DNA from: Cristatella mucedo
Taxonomy: Eukaryota; Bryozoa; Phylactolaemata; Cristatellidae
Assembly: GCA_009760855.2 (NCBI GenBank)
Contig: WPIO01000093.1
Location: 1,267,001 to 1,331,000, forward strand
Length of the DNA: 64,000 bases
Reading direction: 5' to 3'
A model generated the notes under the pieces. The model ran no database searches. It was not told the DNA's origin and was given only the letters and a program-made list of their open reading frames with translations. The stretch's first letter is position 1. Each line of letters opens with the position of its first letter. The position numbers and the translations under genes are program-made. Positions 41,776 to 54,742 of the stretch are shown piece after piece.

Positions 41776-43900
41776 ATAGTAATACACTCGATATACCACC
41801 CTCAGAGAACTCAAGCTCTTTCTAGACACATCAAATTTGCTGCGAAGGAAGCGCGATCGAGTGGTTAGTGGTAGCATGCTCAATAAACAACAAGAATAGC
41901 ATGGTAAGAGGTGACCTGCACATGGTAAGCATGCAAGTACGGTTAGTGGCAGTATACAACAGTGTCAGCACGCATAAGCACATAAAGGACGAATTACACG
42001 GATTCACTAAATGCTGTCATAAATTGATGCGTCGGTAATTTTTCTTTAAATGTGGTCAAGTCAGGCGATGTCGTGACGCAAGTCGGGAGTGAGTTCCACG
42101 CATTCAGAGCGTACGAACTAAATGCATGGTCCGCAAAGGATTTGAGGTTCGTACGTGGTGTAGTAGAACAGTTATAGATTCCGAAAAGCGGGTGGTACGA
42201 TGCCTAGCCTGGCGGGGCAGTAGATCTGATAGGTAGGCCAGAGCCAAAGAATTAAGGGACCTAAAAGTGAGCGACAAAACCTTGAAGTCGATATGTTGCT
42301 TGACTGTTAGCCAGTGCAAGCCGGCGAGAAGTGGTGTGATGTGGCAACAGCGACGCTCACGACAGACAAGCCAAGCTGCAGAGTTTTGCTCAAGCTGTAA
42401 GCGCATGATTGCAAAGGTTGGTAGACCAACCAGTAGTGAGTTACAGAAGTCAAAACGGGATTTCACAAATGCATGGACCAATCTAGATGTGGTATCCCTG
42501 TCAAAACAAGCCCGAACTTGAACAAATTTATTTAGCTGAAAGTAAGCAGACTTGATTGTGGAGCTGATTTGGTCGTCTAACGAAAGGTCACTTTGTGACA
42601 TGACACCTAGATTTCGTGCAGATTCAACACGAGATACGCTGGCAGAGCCGATTTTGAGCGTCAGCCTTTCTAATTGCAGAATCAAATTCGGTTTGCCAAT
42701 AACCAGTAAGTTGGTTTTTATCATAATTCAATTATGGAAAGTTCGCTCCCGTCCATGTGCAAATGTCAGCAATACATGCAGCGAGAGAGTTGAGAGAATT
42801 CGACGTGCTGGAGGGCTGTGAGGGATCAAAGCAAAGGTGTAGCTGAGTGCCACCTGCACAGAAGTGAAAGCCTATATTGCGATTGGCAATCGCATCTTCG
42901 AGAGGGACAGTACAAACCGTGAACAGAACGGGACCCGGGCGCACAGATCCCCCTGCCTCATATTTCCTCTGATGATCTTCGTCCATTCGCATCAACACTC
43001 CGTAGTCTCTCACTGAGACAGGGCCCGAACCATCGCAAGGCAGTGCCAGCGATGCCCGGGCGAGATGAGAGGCGAGGAAGAAGGACTTGGTGATCGATAG
43101 TATTAAAAGCTGCCGAAACATCGGGCAAAGCAAGCGGATACGGGTAAAGCAAGCGGATGGATACCTCAGTAGGTCGTTATACACCCGAACCAACGCTTAC
43201 TGTGTAGAGTGATTAGCTCTAAAGGCAGACTGGAGCTTACTAGCAAGGTTTGAAGTTTCAGTATGTGAGTTCAGCTGGTCTGCCACGACTCGTTCCGCTG
43301 TCTTCCGGTAGGAATAGTAGAAGGTAGACTGGGTGGAAGCTTCTCAAGTTCTCTCGGTCTAGTGTTAGGAGTAGTGGAGTAGGAGTAGTGGCCTGACTAC
43401 AGCATTTTTTAAAGGTGCTGTACATGGCCTGAGGTTAATGACATATTTATAATGTTAGTTATGCATGGCAGCAGCGGATCAATACATCGTAGAAGCAGGA
43501 CAATGGGAATAGGGTCCAGAGGACTAGTCTTCTTGGATTGGGTTATGAACTTTTGGACAAGGTCACTAGTGACCTCTTTGAATGTATACATTGAGGTGCT
43601 GCATCGCATTGAGGGACTGAATTTCAGGGGGATGCTTCCATCTTAAGGATGGATTCCCTGATCCTGTCTATCTTGTTGACAAAGAAGATAGAGAGGCGAT
43701 CAGCTAGATTATCACATGGATCAATAGGTAAGGAGATAACCTGGGAGTGCTTAAGGAGATGGTTGATTGTTGATATCAGCAATTTTTGGGTCGTGCATCT
43801 GTGATTCTGCAATGTTTTTTTTATAGAAGCTGGGCTCGGCCTTTGCTATGATTGATTCGTACGATCTACAGTAGTCCTCGTTTGCCAGTCGGTGGACAGT
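41776..43900 (-). mobile_element. LINE A: longest copy (2.1 kb), 5'-truncated
   Basis: From 5' to 3' on the minus strand it shows the pre-RT linker (SYESIIAKAEPSFYKK, LVQKFITQSKKTSPLDPIP, RCIDPLLPCITNIINMSLTS), the RT palm and the C-terminal region ([40 protein letters not shown]). The 3' UTR and a short (AAT) tail follow. The catalytic motif is FCAGG instead of YADD, so it is dead. There is no endonuclease domain in the window. Confidence 0.88.
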
Positions 43901-44107
43901 CAATAATTTTTAGAGTGAGGAACACTAAACAGTTGTAATGTGCGGGGGGGGGGGGTATTATACAGCTGTGCTTATTAGTTGGCCGATGCCATGCCTGCCG
44001 GTGCTCTTCCTGCCTGTGCTCTGGCTGTAGGTGCCCTGCCTGTCAGCATATCAATGTGGCTGCCTGCAGCTGCGAAACTGCGTCATGCATACATCGCTCA
44101 TCAGTAG

Positions 44108-44150
44108 ATAACCTAGAAACCGATTCAGTTCTCTTGCAGCCTTATCAAAG
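44108..44150 (+). mobile_element. Decayed LINE A tail
   Basis: ACCTAGAAACCGATTCAGTT and CTCTTGCAGCCTTATCAAAG match the 3' stem-loop region imperfectly. Confidence 0.35.
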
Positions 44151-45719
44151 TACCCGATTCTTTAATTATGCTTATAGTTGTGTTCCATTTCAGCAGCTGA
44201 AGCCGGCTGGTTGAACGCTAGTAGACGTTTCTGTGAACCCATTGCAGCAGCAACGGGCACGTGACTGGGGTGATAGCTTAGGTGGCCTATGGTAGACCAT
44301 GCTAGCTAATCTCCCAGAAAGCTTAGGGGAAATTATTGGTTCGTCGTTCATCGACCGTTTTCTTGAATGAGCAATCCTTGCTGCCACTTTCAGCGCCGTG
44401 TGGCATTGAACGCGCGCGAGAGATGAGCTGCGGCAAGCTCAGTTGGCGTTTGACATCTGCAACGACTCGACTCGACTTCCACGTGGCATCACAAAGCTTC
44501 CACGACGGACTCTCGTGGCTATGCTCGCCTGACGAATTCAAGCCTAGTTCAGGCTGCGTTGCCCGTATTGCAGATAGCTGGCGAAAATAGCTGGCGAAAA
44601 ACGTAAAGAAAGTACGAGCTGCACGGTGCAAGGAAATTATCGATGGTTCTGGAACGGCTCGACCATCCGAAAGTGGTTCAGCACTGCACAATTTTCATTG
44701 ATAGTAAGTGACAAATGGCCAGCCAAGCCGGTGACATTGCACTGAACAGGCGTGTGATTGAGTCCTTTATTTAACGTGAAAAGAGGCTTCGCATGTATTG
44801 ATTGCCCGCTGGCATCTCGATGACCAATGACGCTAGAGCTTTGCATTTGCACGATGACTTTTTGAAGAGGGAATGACATCCTTAAAGAAATGCAATTCAA
44901 GTTTTTAATTATGGCGACACTCTCTTATGAAGGAATACCCCGGCCGGAACAGCGAGTAGTAAGTTGTGGATCTAGCTGGCAGAAAATAAAGAATCTACCA
45001 GATTTAGCCAGAGTCAGGGAGCCGTCAGTACGCGATACCGACTGCTCAGGTTTGGCTGAAGTTTTAACTGAACAGCAATTTCAGAGGCTTGCATGTAGGA
45101 TCTAGGCCTCGTACGGTAGCGGAAGAAGTGATCTTCTTGTCTGCTGCACCATTCTGCATAGACGGTTGATCGACGCATTTCGAGGATTCACCAATTTGTG
45201 CAATTGTCTCAGAGTCAGCGCCGCTACATGCAATCAAAAGATGAGCTTTACGAACGGGATTTCTGTCATTTCGCCGTGGAATGTGGGGGATTGCGGTATT
45301 GGCCCGGGCCACTGCAATCTTATTTCAGCGGACTTCGTGAGAAAGCATGAGCGGAATAGCGCGAACGTTTCTGGGGACATTGTACATGTAACGTAGTTTG
45401 ATATTCCAAACTTTTTGGAGCTTTGCGAAGCTGAATTGTGGCGCATTTGAAGGGGACTAAAATTGATTTCGGTACAGGCATCCGGCGTTGAACCTCATTT
45501 ACATAAGTGCTCGTGTGAACATACAATTTGGTGGATAGATAAAATCGAACGTGTACTACATTATCAGCCCAAATGTCGAGCCCGACAACGCCGACGTCTG
45601 GTCGACCTTAACCTAATTAGAGTCGATTGCGGTTGATTTTGGTGGACTTTGGTAATTCGTCGAACCCCTCGCCCCCTCCCCAACGCGGATCCCGCGCTCG
45701 GCTGGAAGAGCAGGCAGCG

Positions 45720-45820
45720 GCCCTGGTTTGGCCCAGGGATAAGGTGCTCGCTTTAGAGGACCGAGCAAAGCGTGGATAGAGATTAAGTTCTTATAGGGCG
45801 CTATGAAAATGAATTATATA
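45720..45820 (+). mobile_element. SINE-1 copy with an internal deletion
   Basis: TTTGGCCCAGGGATAAGGTG head is followed almost directly by GGATAGAGATTAAGTTC and GGGCGCTATGAAAATGAATT. The B-box segment is missing. Confidence 0.75.
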
Positions 45821-47738
45821 ATCTCCCCCAGATCTCCCTGGCCTTTCCTCGACTCACACCGTACCCCAACTCCTAACGCTCCGAACCGGTAAGACAGTGT
45901 TAAGCTCCTGCACGGCAGCTACGGCACAAGGAATGCGCCAGGCAATGCAGAGCCTCGCCGCAGTCTCTACAGCTTTTCACGGCGCTCCTTGAGCACTTCA
46001 GTCTAGCCGATTTTCTGTGTTCACCTGACCAGTCTTCCATCCAACCACTCTCATTCTTGTCATCTTACGCCGCTGCTCTGGGCTCTGGCTGAACCAGTTC
46101 TCCACTCCGACGTCACTCCACAAGACAGCTCTCTCGTCTACTACCGACTCGCCGACTCAATTTGAAACGGTCTTTCACGCGCATACCTTCGGTTGTTTGT
46201 CGTGCTTGAGCGAGCAGGGTGCCTCTGTCACGTACGCCGTATGGTAACTAGGTCTAGGGCTCATGGCTCGTGGAACTATCTTTCTCGCTTGCCATCCAAT
46301 TCGCCTTCATTTCTGTGCTGTCGATGACTTTGAGCGCTAGCAGTACATCGGTACCGTTGGGTACCGCGATGCAGCGCCGTTAGCCATCTCAAAGGGCTGG
46401 CGGCCGTCGCCAGCTAGTGGTTAGCTAGATTACAGCAGTTGGCGAGAGTTAGATATCGCCTCCCGCGTCGAGACTATCGGAAACCAGATTCATCGCCCTA
46501 TCCATCGCCGAAGATCTTTATTAAAGCCGTGCTGATTCGACGAGTACGCAATTCCCTCACCTTCACCTCTTCGCTGGACCTCGCCATGCGATATACAAAG
46601 CCGGACGTTAGCGCAAAAGCGCACTCGCGGTCTTGCTATAGAAGTATGGGCTACCGGATCGCCGTCCCGCTCTACTGCTATCGTGTGCTAGCACCCACGA
46701 ATGCTCACAACGGAGCTGCTGAGACGACTCTAGCGCGGACGCACAGTGTGACCAGCATTCTCGGCGGCTACGGCGGCGTCTAGCGCCGGTTTCGAGAGCA
46801 ATCTATATGCTTACGACGTAAGCACGGAGTAGGTACGAGATTTTGTAACATGGGATGGCCACCGGCAGGTCGCTTAAGTGCTCGCTCGCTAAAGCCGCCC
46901 CGCAGGTGGCAGCAGAGGGGGGATCCGGGCTCTAATCAGCGAGAGCTTGTCGCTGTCCCTCGTTGTTTGATTTGTTCGCATGCTTGCGATAGCAGGTGCA
47001 CAGCAGCGAGCGACGCAGTCCCGGAAGAACCAGGCCGGGTCTGAGTGAGCCCCGCGAGGCAGCAGCAGCAGCAGAAGCGGCGGCGGGAAGACCCGCTGGT
47101 GTGCCGCCCGAGCGACTAATCGGCTCCGGCGGCGATCGGATATTCAGCTCTCGCCGTGATCGCTCGGCGGCTAGCGGTGAGTGCGGGGGGGGGGGGGCTC
47201 GCGGTACACCCCGGCAGCGCTCTCCGCTGCCCGCGATAGTTCGGCAGCGGAAGTTGGCGCCCACCAGGACGTTCGGACGACGGCCGTTTGCACTTCCCAG
47301 CTCGCCCGTTTTTGCGACGATCGCTCGCCGGTCCGTCGCGGCGCCCTCACGCGGCGGCTGTCTCTCGGCGCTTCCCGGCGCTCGCCGGAGCTCGGAGCTC
47401 GGCAGAGCAGCGTGGACTCGAGGATTCGCTGCATCGTCGCCCGCCGCAGCGAATCGGCTGGCGGCGCGGCGAGCATTAGAGTCGTGGGGCGAGGCTCCGC
47501 CTTACTCGGCGCTTGTTGGCAGACACACTGCTCATCATTGCTCAGATCGCCTTCGCAGCAGCGACTGAATGCAGCCACATCCGGGCCCCTCGCTCGCTGC
47601 TTGGCCGAGTGGCCTCATCGCTAGATGCGATGGGCGCGATGCGCATGGCAGGACGTCCAGCTAGGCGATCTGTGCAGCTGCGACGATGCGATCTAGGCTC
47701 GTGCGAATGCGTTCTGGGAATTGATTCCAGACGTCACA

Positions 47739-47913
47739 ATCCGCCTAGTCTTTGTCGCTTCTCGGAGTTGCGGATGGTGGAGATTATCCGCTTAGTCTTC
47801 GCAGCAGCAGCTGCGCGAGGAGTTTCGGATGGTGGAGCCTATCTGCTTAGTCTTTGCAGCTGCTTGCAGTTGCGGAGGGTGGAGATTATCAGCTCAGTCT
47901 TTGCAGCTGCGAG
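47739..47913 (+). repeat. Minisatellite, about 3.5 copies of a 47-55-bp unit
   Basis: Units contain CGCTTAGTCTTTGCAGC, then a variable CAG/CTG block, GAGTTGCGGATGGTGGAG and ATTAT. It lies within the CpG-rich island. Confidence 0.85.
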
Positions 47914-48450
47914 GCGCTACATACAGAGAGACGTTCCCCACGATGCGTGAGTGACTTGAGCGGAGCTAGGCATGAGCATCGGGCATTGCCCGGAATTTGC
48001 GGACGGATTTCTCAAGTCGAGAATGAGAAGCCGTCGGCGCTGGATGTGCAGCCAGAGCGACGGCCTTGAAGCGGGTCGAGCGGCCGCCTGGTCCACGCCC
48101 CGCACCCTCTCCACCCGGGGGGGGGCAGTCGATGACTCGCAGCCGTAGGCTGGATGAGTAGGCTTCGTAGGAGCGTGGGCAGGAGGAGGGGGAGGAGGCA
48201 AATTACTCGTATTACTCAGAGGCCTGCCTCGGACCGGCACCGCGTTGGGCGCCGCGTCGGACACCCGCTCTCCGACGCATAGAGCGGGCTCTCGAGAGAA
48301 GCGACCGACATTCAGAGGTAGGCTGGCTTGAGCTGCGCACCGGCGGCCATTGCGACCGCCATTGTGACCGCCATTGCGACCAAGCTCGGCGCGAAAACGT
48401 GCCTGTGACTGCGAAAAGAAAGTCCTTCGGGCCAGATGTACATAGTGTTC

Positions 48451-48502
48451 GTCATTTGTATAGCGTCCTCAGAGGAACTTACTTAATCTCTACGCAGGCG
48501 TG
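48451..48502 (-). mobile_element. SINE-1/LINE A tail fragment
   Basis: CATTTGTATAGCGTCCTCAG, AACTTA and ATCTCTACGCAGGCG are the terminal stem-loop only. Confidence 0.5.
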
Positions 48503-49339
48503 TGCGTGTACCGCAGGGCGGGCCGAACCGCGCGGCGGGCGGCCACGGTTTCTGGCCACTAGCTGCCCGCCCGCCCACAAAGCCGTTTCTTCGCAGTGAC
48601 CTAGCCTCGCGCGACGCAGCCGGCGCTACCCGAGACTCGGGCGGCGACAGCAGGCGGCTGCCGCCGAGGCTCGAGGCTCTGGCCGAGGCGCCGAGCGCAG
48701 GGGTGATCCCTCTAAAAGTCCCACCTCGACTGGCCGCAAGGTGCGATGCGATGCCCGCCTCCCCCAACGCTCTGAATGATGGATGAACGATGTCGGAATT
48801 CATGACGTCTGAATTGAGGGTGTGCTCACGTCGAGTCGAGCGCAAGAGCTGTCTGTCGATAAAAAAAAAATGCGAAAGAGGTCAATGCGGTGGACTTAAA
48901 GATTGCCCCAAATTTTGGGAAACCGAAAACAGCCCCGTCTCGCAGCAGGCATGCAGGAATGGCGGGTAGAGGAGGAGAGGAGAGAGCGCCAGGAAATGAA
49001 CCGGTGCTGATTTAGGGCGAATTCGCGAAAGGAGTAGGACTAAACCTTCATTATAAAAAAGTCTGCAAAAGTCTGGGCCGTGGCGAGCCAATCGACAATC
49101 GCTTGCAGGTTGCTGCAGGTCCGACCGAGAGCTGCCGCTCGGTCGCCCAGGGTCGAGTGGCTGCAGCAGCGCTTAGCGGTCGCGTGTTCGTTTATAGACA
49201 GAGAGCTCGCCCGCCCGCCAGCACTATAATCGCGCCAGTTCTCGATGTGTGCGTGCGCATCCGCGAAGGCTGCAAGCGATTGAGCCGCTGGCAATTAAGT
49301 GCTGTTGTGGCCACAACATGCAATAATAATAATGATAAT

Positions 49340-49450
49340 AATGACTGTGTTATATTTGTATAGCATCATCAGTGAACTGAATCTCTTTGCTGATGCTTTA
49401 AAGAAAGCATGACCGAATAATTAGTGGTATTATTTGGAAATTCATCAAGC
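49340..49450 (-). mobile_element. Diverged LINE A 3' tail with a re-paired stem
   Basis: TTTGTATAGCATCATCAGTG to GCTGATGCTTTAAAG has the stem AGCATCA/TGATGCT in place of the usual AGCGCC/GGCGCT. The following bases (AAAGCATGACCGAATAATTA) resemble the LINE A 3' UTR. An (AAT)n tract adjoins. Confidence 0.65.
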
Positions 49451-49708
49451 TTGACATTTTTAGATGCGACCGACAAAGGGTCAAAGTGTAGATCATAATT
49501 AGTAGCACTCTTAAGGTAAGCAAAATGCGACCGCAGGTGACTTCGTTGCAAGCAGGCCTAAAATGAATGCATTATGGGCACTACAAGCATCCAAGGTGAA
49601 TGTGACTTTCCAGCACGCAGTCAGGCAGTCACCGCGCTCTCGTGAGCTCTGTAGCCACACCGATAGCCATTGTAATCTCACTCACTTGAAGAGGCAAGAT
49701 TAGGGATC

Positions 49709-50116
<408 letters not shown>

Positions 50117-51292
50117 CTCTCACTGAATTAAAAGCATTGACCGGCCTGTTGGCTCGAAGTACCATGCCAGCTAATGTGCAGCAGTTGCAAAATTAGGACA
50201 ACTGCGGTACTCTTGTGAATTTATTAAATCTGACCTAGGACTTTACATAACCAGAAGGTATACAACCACAAGTCTTATCAGGCCTACACAACCCATCTGC
50301 ACAACATGTCAGGCCTCACAAAAATTTGCGATTGGCGCATAGCGAAATCTATAATGTGCGGCTCTCCGTTAGCTTACCATTCTTTTTGGCTCCTTTTCGT
50401 TTCAAATTGGCAAGTCTGCGTTATTTTTCAATGCACATTTTAAATTCACATTGACAAACGACGTGTTTTGGATCACGCGAACACAGAAAGTCAAGCAAAC
50501 ATGACATCTTTGGGTAAAATAGCTTAGTATGAAGTGAGTCTATCACGTGGGACGTGACGGGCCAATTTTATTAATAATAATACATTTATATAGCGCTCTC
50601 GGATAACTTAAACTCTTTACAGGCACTTTATATGTGCTGTAAAGAAAACATGATCTATTGGCTAGTGGTAACGTGCACAATGTCAACAACCATAACATGG
50701 TTAGAGGAAACATGCAGAGGGTCAGCACAGACAGTGTCAGAACGCATAAACACACAATGAGAAATCACCAAGACCCACTAAATGCTGCAATAAACATGTG
50801 CGTTTAAAGCTCCTTCTTAAATGTATTTAAATCAGGGGATGCCGCAACATCAGCCGGGAGTGAGTTCCGGCTTTGGAAGCATATGAATGAACTAAAGGCA
50901 CGATCTCCAAAGGATTTAAGGGTCCTACGAGGCATAGCTAAACGATTCGATTATGGAAAGCTGGTGGTACGATGCCTAGCCTAGTGGGGTGTAGTTCTGA
51001 AAGGTAGGCTGAAGCCAGAGAACAAAGGAATCTAAAAGTGAGTGACGGAGCCTTGAAATCGGTGCTCTGGTTGATTGGAAGGCAATGCGGCTCGGCTAGA
51101 CACGTGGTAGGATATAGCAATTTCGACGCTCACGACAAACAAGCCAAGCTGCAGACTTTTGCATAACTGTCGATTTATAGGTGTCGAGAAGGGATGTAAA
51201 AAATGCTTGGACCATTTTGGATGTAGTATATCTGAATGAGCAAGCTAAAATTTTAGTAATTTTATGTAGCTGAAAGTAAGCACACTTGTAAC

Positions 51293-51708
51293 GTATCTCC
51301 GTCTGTAACTGCACAAAGTCATAAAGACTATGTAGTTATCACGCAGGAGAGTTCGCATTCGGTACGCATTCGGTACGCATTCGGTACTCATTCGGTAGCC
51401 AACAGATTTAATCTCAAGCAGCAAAGAGAAATTAGGAAGCATAGCAGAGTAGGAAGAGCAGTTCAGGTTGTGAGTAGCATGGAAGTAGCAGCTCAGGACC
51501 ACTGAAAAGGATGAGCCATAGTGGGCCGCAGGAGAGTAGTTGTCGTTGCGTAAGAATTGTGGAAGCGAGTTCCACAGTCTAGGATCTGCAGAGCTAAAGC
51601 TTCTGTCGCCGACGGTCTTTAAGCACAGGAGTGGAATAGCTAATTTATTGTCCATACAGGATCTGAGCGCACGAGGAAGTTGAAACTGGTGCAGCAGTTC
51701 AGCTAGGT
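51293..51708 (-). mobile_element. LINE B copy nested in LINE A
   Basis: It encodes MDNKLAIPLLCLKTVGDRSF and RLWNSLPQFLRNDNYSPAAH, parallel to the copy at 10.9 kb, and has the same 3' end. Host LINE A sequence flanks it directly, with a possible 3-bp TAA duplication. Confidence 0.88.
51352..51402 (-). repeat. 12-bp tandem repeat in LINE B 3' UTR
   Basis: CATTCGGTACGC occurs about four times here. The LINE B copy at 11.03 kb has only about two. Confidence 0.85.
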
Positions 51709-51876
51709 TTTAATGTGGAGCTGAGGCTGTCGTCTATTGAGAGGTCACTTCGGAACAGGACACGTTAGATCACGTGCAGATGCGGCGGAAGAGATAATGA
51801 CGGAGCCAATTTTGAGCGTTAAGCCTCCCAACGCTTGGTTTGCCCATAGCTAGCAACCTGGTTTTTTGCGTCATTA

Positions 51877-51976
51877 ATAATAATAATAATAATACATTTG
51901 ATATAGCACCCTCAGAGAATTCTATCTCTTTCTAGACACTTTAAATTTGCTGCCAAGGAGACATGATCGATTCAAC
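51877..51976 (-). mobile_element. 100-bp LINE A tail nested in LINE A
   Basis: (AAT)n, ACATTTGATATAGCACCCTC, the stem-loop and GGAGACATGATCGATT are inserted where the host copy should read GTCATTTAA directly followed by CTTGAG. Confidence 0.8.
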
Positions 51977-52939
51977 TTGAGAAAGTTTGCTGCCATCCAT
52001 GTGAAGATGCCAGAAATACATGCAGCGAGGGAGTTAAGAAAATTCGACGTGCTGGATGGCTGGGAGGGATCAAAGCAAAGGTACAACTGAATGTCATCTG
52101 CATAGAAGTAAAAGCCTAGATTGTGCTTGGCAATCACATCGGCAAGAGAAGAGTATAAACCGTAAAAAGAACAGGACCAAGCACGGAGCCCACAGGTACA
52201 CCATACTTCAGTGGCTGCTCAAATGATCTTTGTCCGTTTGCATCAATAATTTGCATAGTCTCCCACTGAGATAGGACCTTGACGATTGTAGTGCTGTGCC
52301 AGTGATGCCCAGGCGAGATGGGAGGCGCTCGAGAGTGATTTGGTGATCGATAGTATCAAAAGCAGCCGAAAGATCGAGTAAAACAAGCAGAGATACTTTA
52401 CCGAAGTCTGAATTCCTAAGTAGGTTGCTTTACAAGCAAGGCAGTGCTGAATCTGTAGAGTGATTAGCTCTAAAGCCAGACTGGAACTGACTAGAAAGGT
52501 TTGAAGTTTCAATATATGAGTGTAGCTGGTCTGCCACGACTCGTTCCAGTGTCTTTTATAGGAACGGTAGAGGAGATACTGGTCGGAATTAGCTCAAGTT
52601 CTCTTGGTCTAGTGTTGCTTTTGTGAGCAGTGGCCTGACTAAATTAACTTTGAAAGGTGCTGGGACATGAGGCCAGAGGCTGATGACGTACTTGCGATGC
52701 ACGGTAGCAGAAGATCTATGCATCATAATGGCCGCTAAGGCAGCTTCCGCAGCTCGAGGTTCTTTAATCGGCAGAGCTCAAACTTAATGTAATTGCTGTT
52801 CTTGCGAAAGCACGCTTTGATGAGTCATACGAGCTACTGTTTGAGGCAGGCTTGGCTTGGCGTCAGCTTCTCGAACGCGTCGCGTCAATTCGTGTAAATT
52901 TCGCTTCAAAATGCCAATCTGTTAATATCAATACTCTTT

Positions 52940-53885
52940 GATCTCCCACTGAGATAGGACCTTAACCGTTGTAGTGCTGCTCGAGTGATCGAACTGACCA
53001 GTGGCGTCAAACTCTCTGAACTCTCTTGCTGCATGTATTGCTCGCCTCCTTTTTTGGATGTCTGCTAACGTTGTCAAATTGAATGATGATACAATCAACT
53101 TACTGGGCATGGCAAACAAGATGTTTTTCAGAAGTTGGAAAACCTAGCTCTCAAAATGAGCTCGGCCAGTATATCTCCTGGAGCATCTGCAGGAAATTTG
53201 AATGTCCTGTTCCAAAGTGACTTCTCACTAGACGACTACATCAGCTCCATAGGCAAGCCGGCTTACTTTCAACGAAACAATAAAAAAAATTCGGGACTGC
53301 TTAGACCGAGATACCACATCCAAGTTAATCCATAGATTTTGTAACATTTCGTCTCGACTTGTGTCGACTCGACTTCACTACTCACAAGTCCTTCGGCCTC
53401 TGCAACAAGGCGCTCATTGTTGGTGCAAAGCAGCTGCTAGGCTTACCTGTCGTTAACATCGCCTTTGCCGTGTTGAACTACTTACCACCGAGTTCCACTG
53501 GCTGCCCATCAAGCAGCATATCGACTACAGGGTTTTGTCACTCACTTTTAGCTCCCTTCATTCTGTTTATCGGCTTACCTGTTCGAACTACTCCCAATCG
53601 GGCTGGTCGTCGTACTACCCTCTCCTCTTACTCGGGTCATTTAGCTGTGCCTCGAACCGACCTCATTCTTTCATACGAACCTCAAATCCTCTGGCGACTG
53701 CGACTTCAGTTTCCAAGCTCCCAAAGCCTGGAATACACTACCAACTGACGTCACGACATCCCCTGACTCAAAGACAAGTGAGAGAAAGCTAAAACCTAAA
53801 CTGTTCCTCACAGTATGTACTGGGTGCTCGTCGTTCGTCTTTTTGTGCTCGTATGTGCTGATGCTGTGCGTGAGCATTACTAAGC
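52940..53885 (+). mobile_element. LINE A copy with an inverted 5' segment
   Basis: The plus-strand part (about 53010-53885) reads SLDDYISSIGKPAYFQ, AVPRTDLIL and 3' UTR fragments. The first 50 bp (CTCCCACTGAGATAGGACCT) are in the opposite orientation and come from a more upstream RT region. Confidence 0.75.
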
Positions 53886-54649
53886 AATTAACGTGCTTCC
53901 ATTACAGCATGTGAATAGTGCCAACAAAGAGATTTGGCTCGTCTATAGTGCTATTCAAACGTCTTCTGATTATTACTACTAGCACGAGACAATCAAGATT
54001 TTTGAAGGCTAGATATTAGTTTCGCCGATTATTATTAGTATTATTATTAATGAACCTACTGAGCCATTCGGTCGTCGAGACCTGCTTCCACTAGATAAAA
54101 ATGACAGCGCTGCCACTTGCAAATGTCGCTGTGGGAAATCTGTTACCCATGGGAACTCTAGCACGACACTTGGTGACGCGGTCAGCCTCCTGCACAAGCA
54201 ACTCTCACAATAACCTGAATAATTCAGCCTGCGTTGACTAAGGTCTTTTTCTCTCAATCGAAGGCTTCCATGACCTCTGAAATTCATTGAACCGCATTTT
54301 TTCCTATTGAATAGCACAGCGTTTTACTCGTACGATGCCTCTCCTGAGGCTCTTGGGCCTACATGCTGAGGCTTCGACCTCGACGGTGGTCTAGAATGCA
54401 AGGTTTCGCTCACCAAAGGTGAGGCTGGCCGGCCTCAACTTCCGGCATTGCCCTGGTGCACAGCCCGCGCACGAGGGCCTGGTGGTGCAGCTGCATTCGC
54501 CTCCATGCGGCTCCGTTCGACCGAGGCGTAGGCGCTCACACTGACAGTTGCCAGGTCGCAACAGCCTGCCCGGTCAGCCTGGCTCTCGGTCTTGGTCCGA
54601 TTTTGTCTGGCAGCGTCTGTGGCTTGCAGCATCTGGTCAGGTAGCCTTC

Positions 54650-54742
54650 TATGACAAGCGGCGTCTGTCAGGCAGTGTCTGTATCAGGCAGTGTCAGCGT
54701 CAGGCAGCGTCTGCGTCAAGCAGCGTCGGTCTTAGGGGGTGT
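54650..54742 (+). repeat. Imperfect 16-bp tandem repeat
   Basis: GTCAGGCAGTGTCTGTATCA-like units repeat about five times with drift. Confidence 0.75.

Larger units (their letters stand above)
43905..46845. other. Intergenic DNA
   Basis: Poly-G at 43945-43957, a decayed LINE A tail and one SINE-1. No supported exon. Confidence 0.4.
46850..48780 (+). promoter_or_regulatory. CpG-rich island with a possible plus-strand first exon
   Basis: GC and CpG density rises sharply from about 46.85 kb. A consensus donor GCTAGCG|GTGAGTG lies at about 47176, inside an open GC-rich frame with no ATG nearby, which would suit a mostly untranslated first exon. A poly-G tract follows at 47185. No downstream coding exon was identified. 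Confidence 0.3.
50572..52722 (-). mobile_element. LINE A copy carrying two nested insertions
   Basis: The 3' UTR with (AAT) tail starts at 50572. LINE A sequence stops at 51292, resumes at 51709, is broken again at 51877-51976, and continues to about 52722. The RT palm motif FYFYADDIQLYL is intact near 52090-52115. The nested pieces are LINE B and a LINE A tail. Confidence 0.85.
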
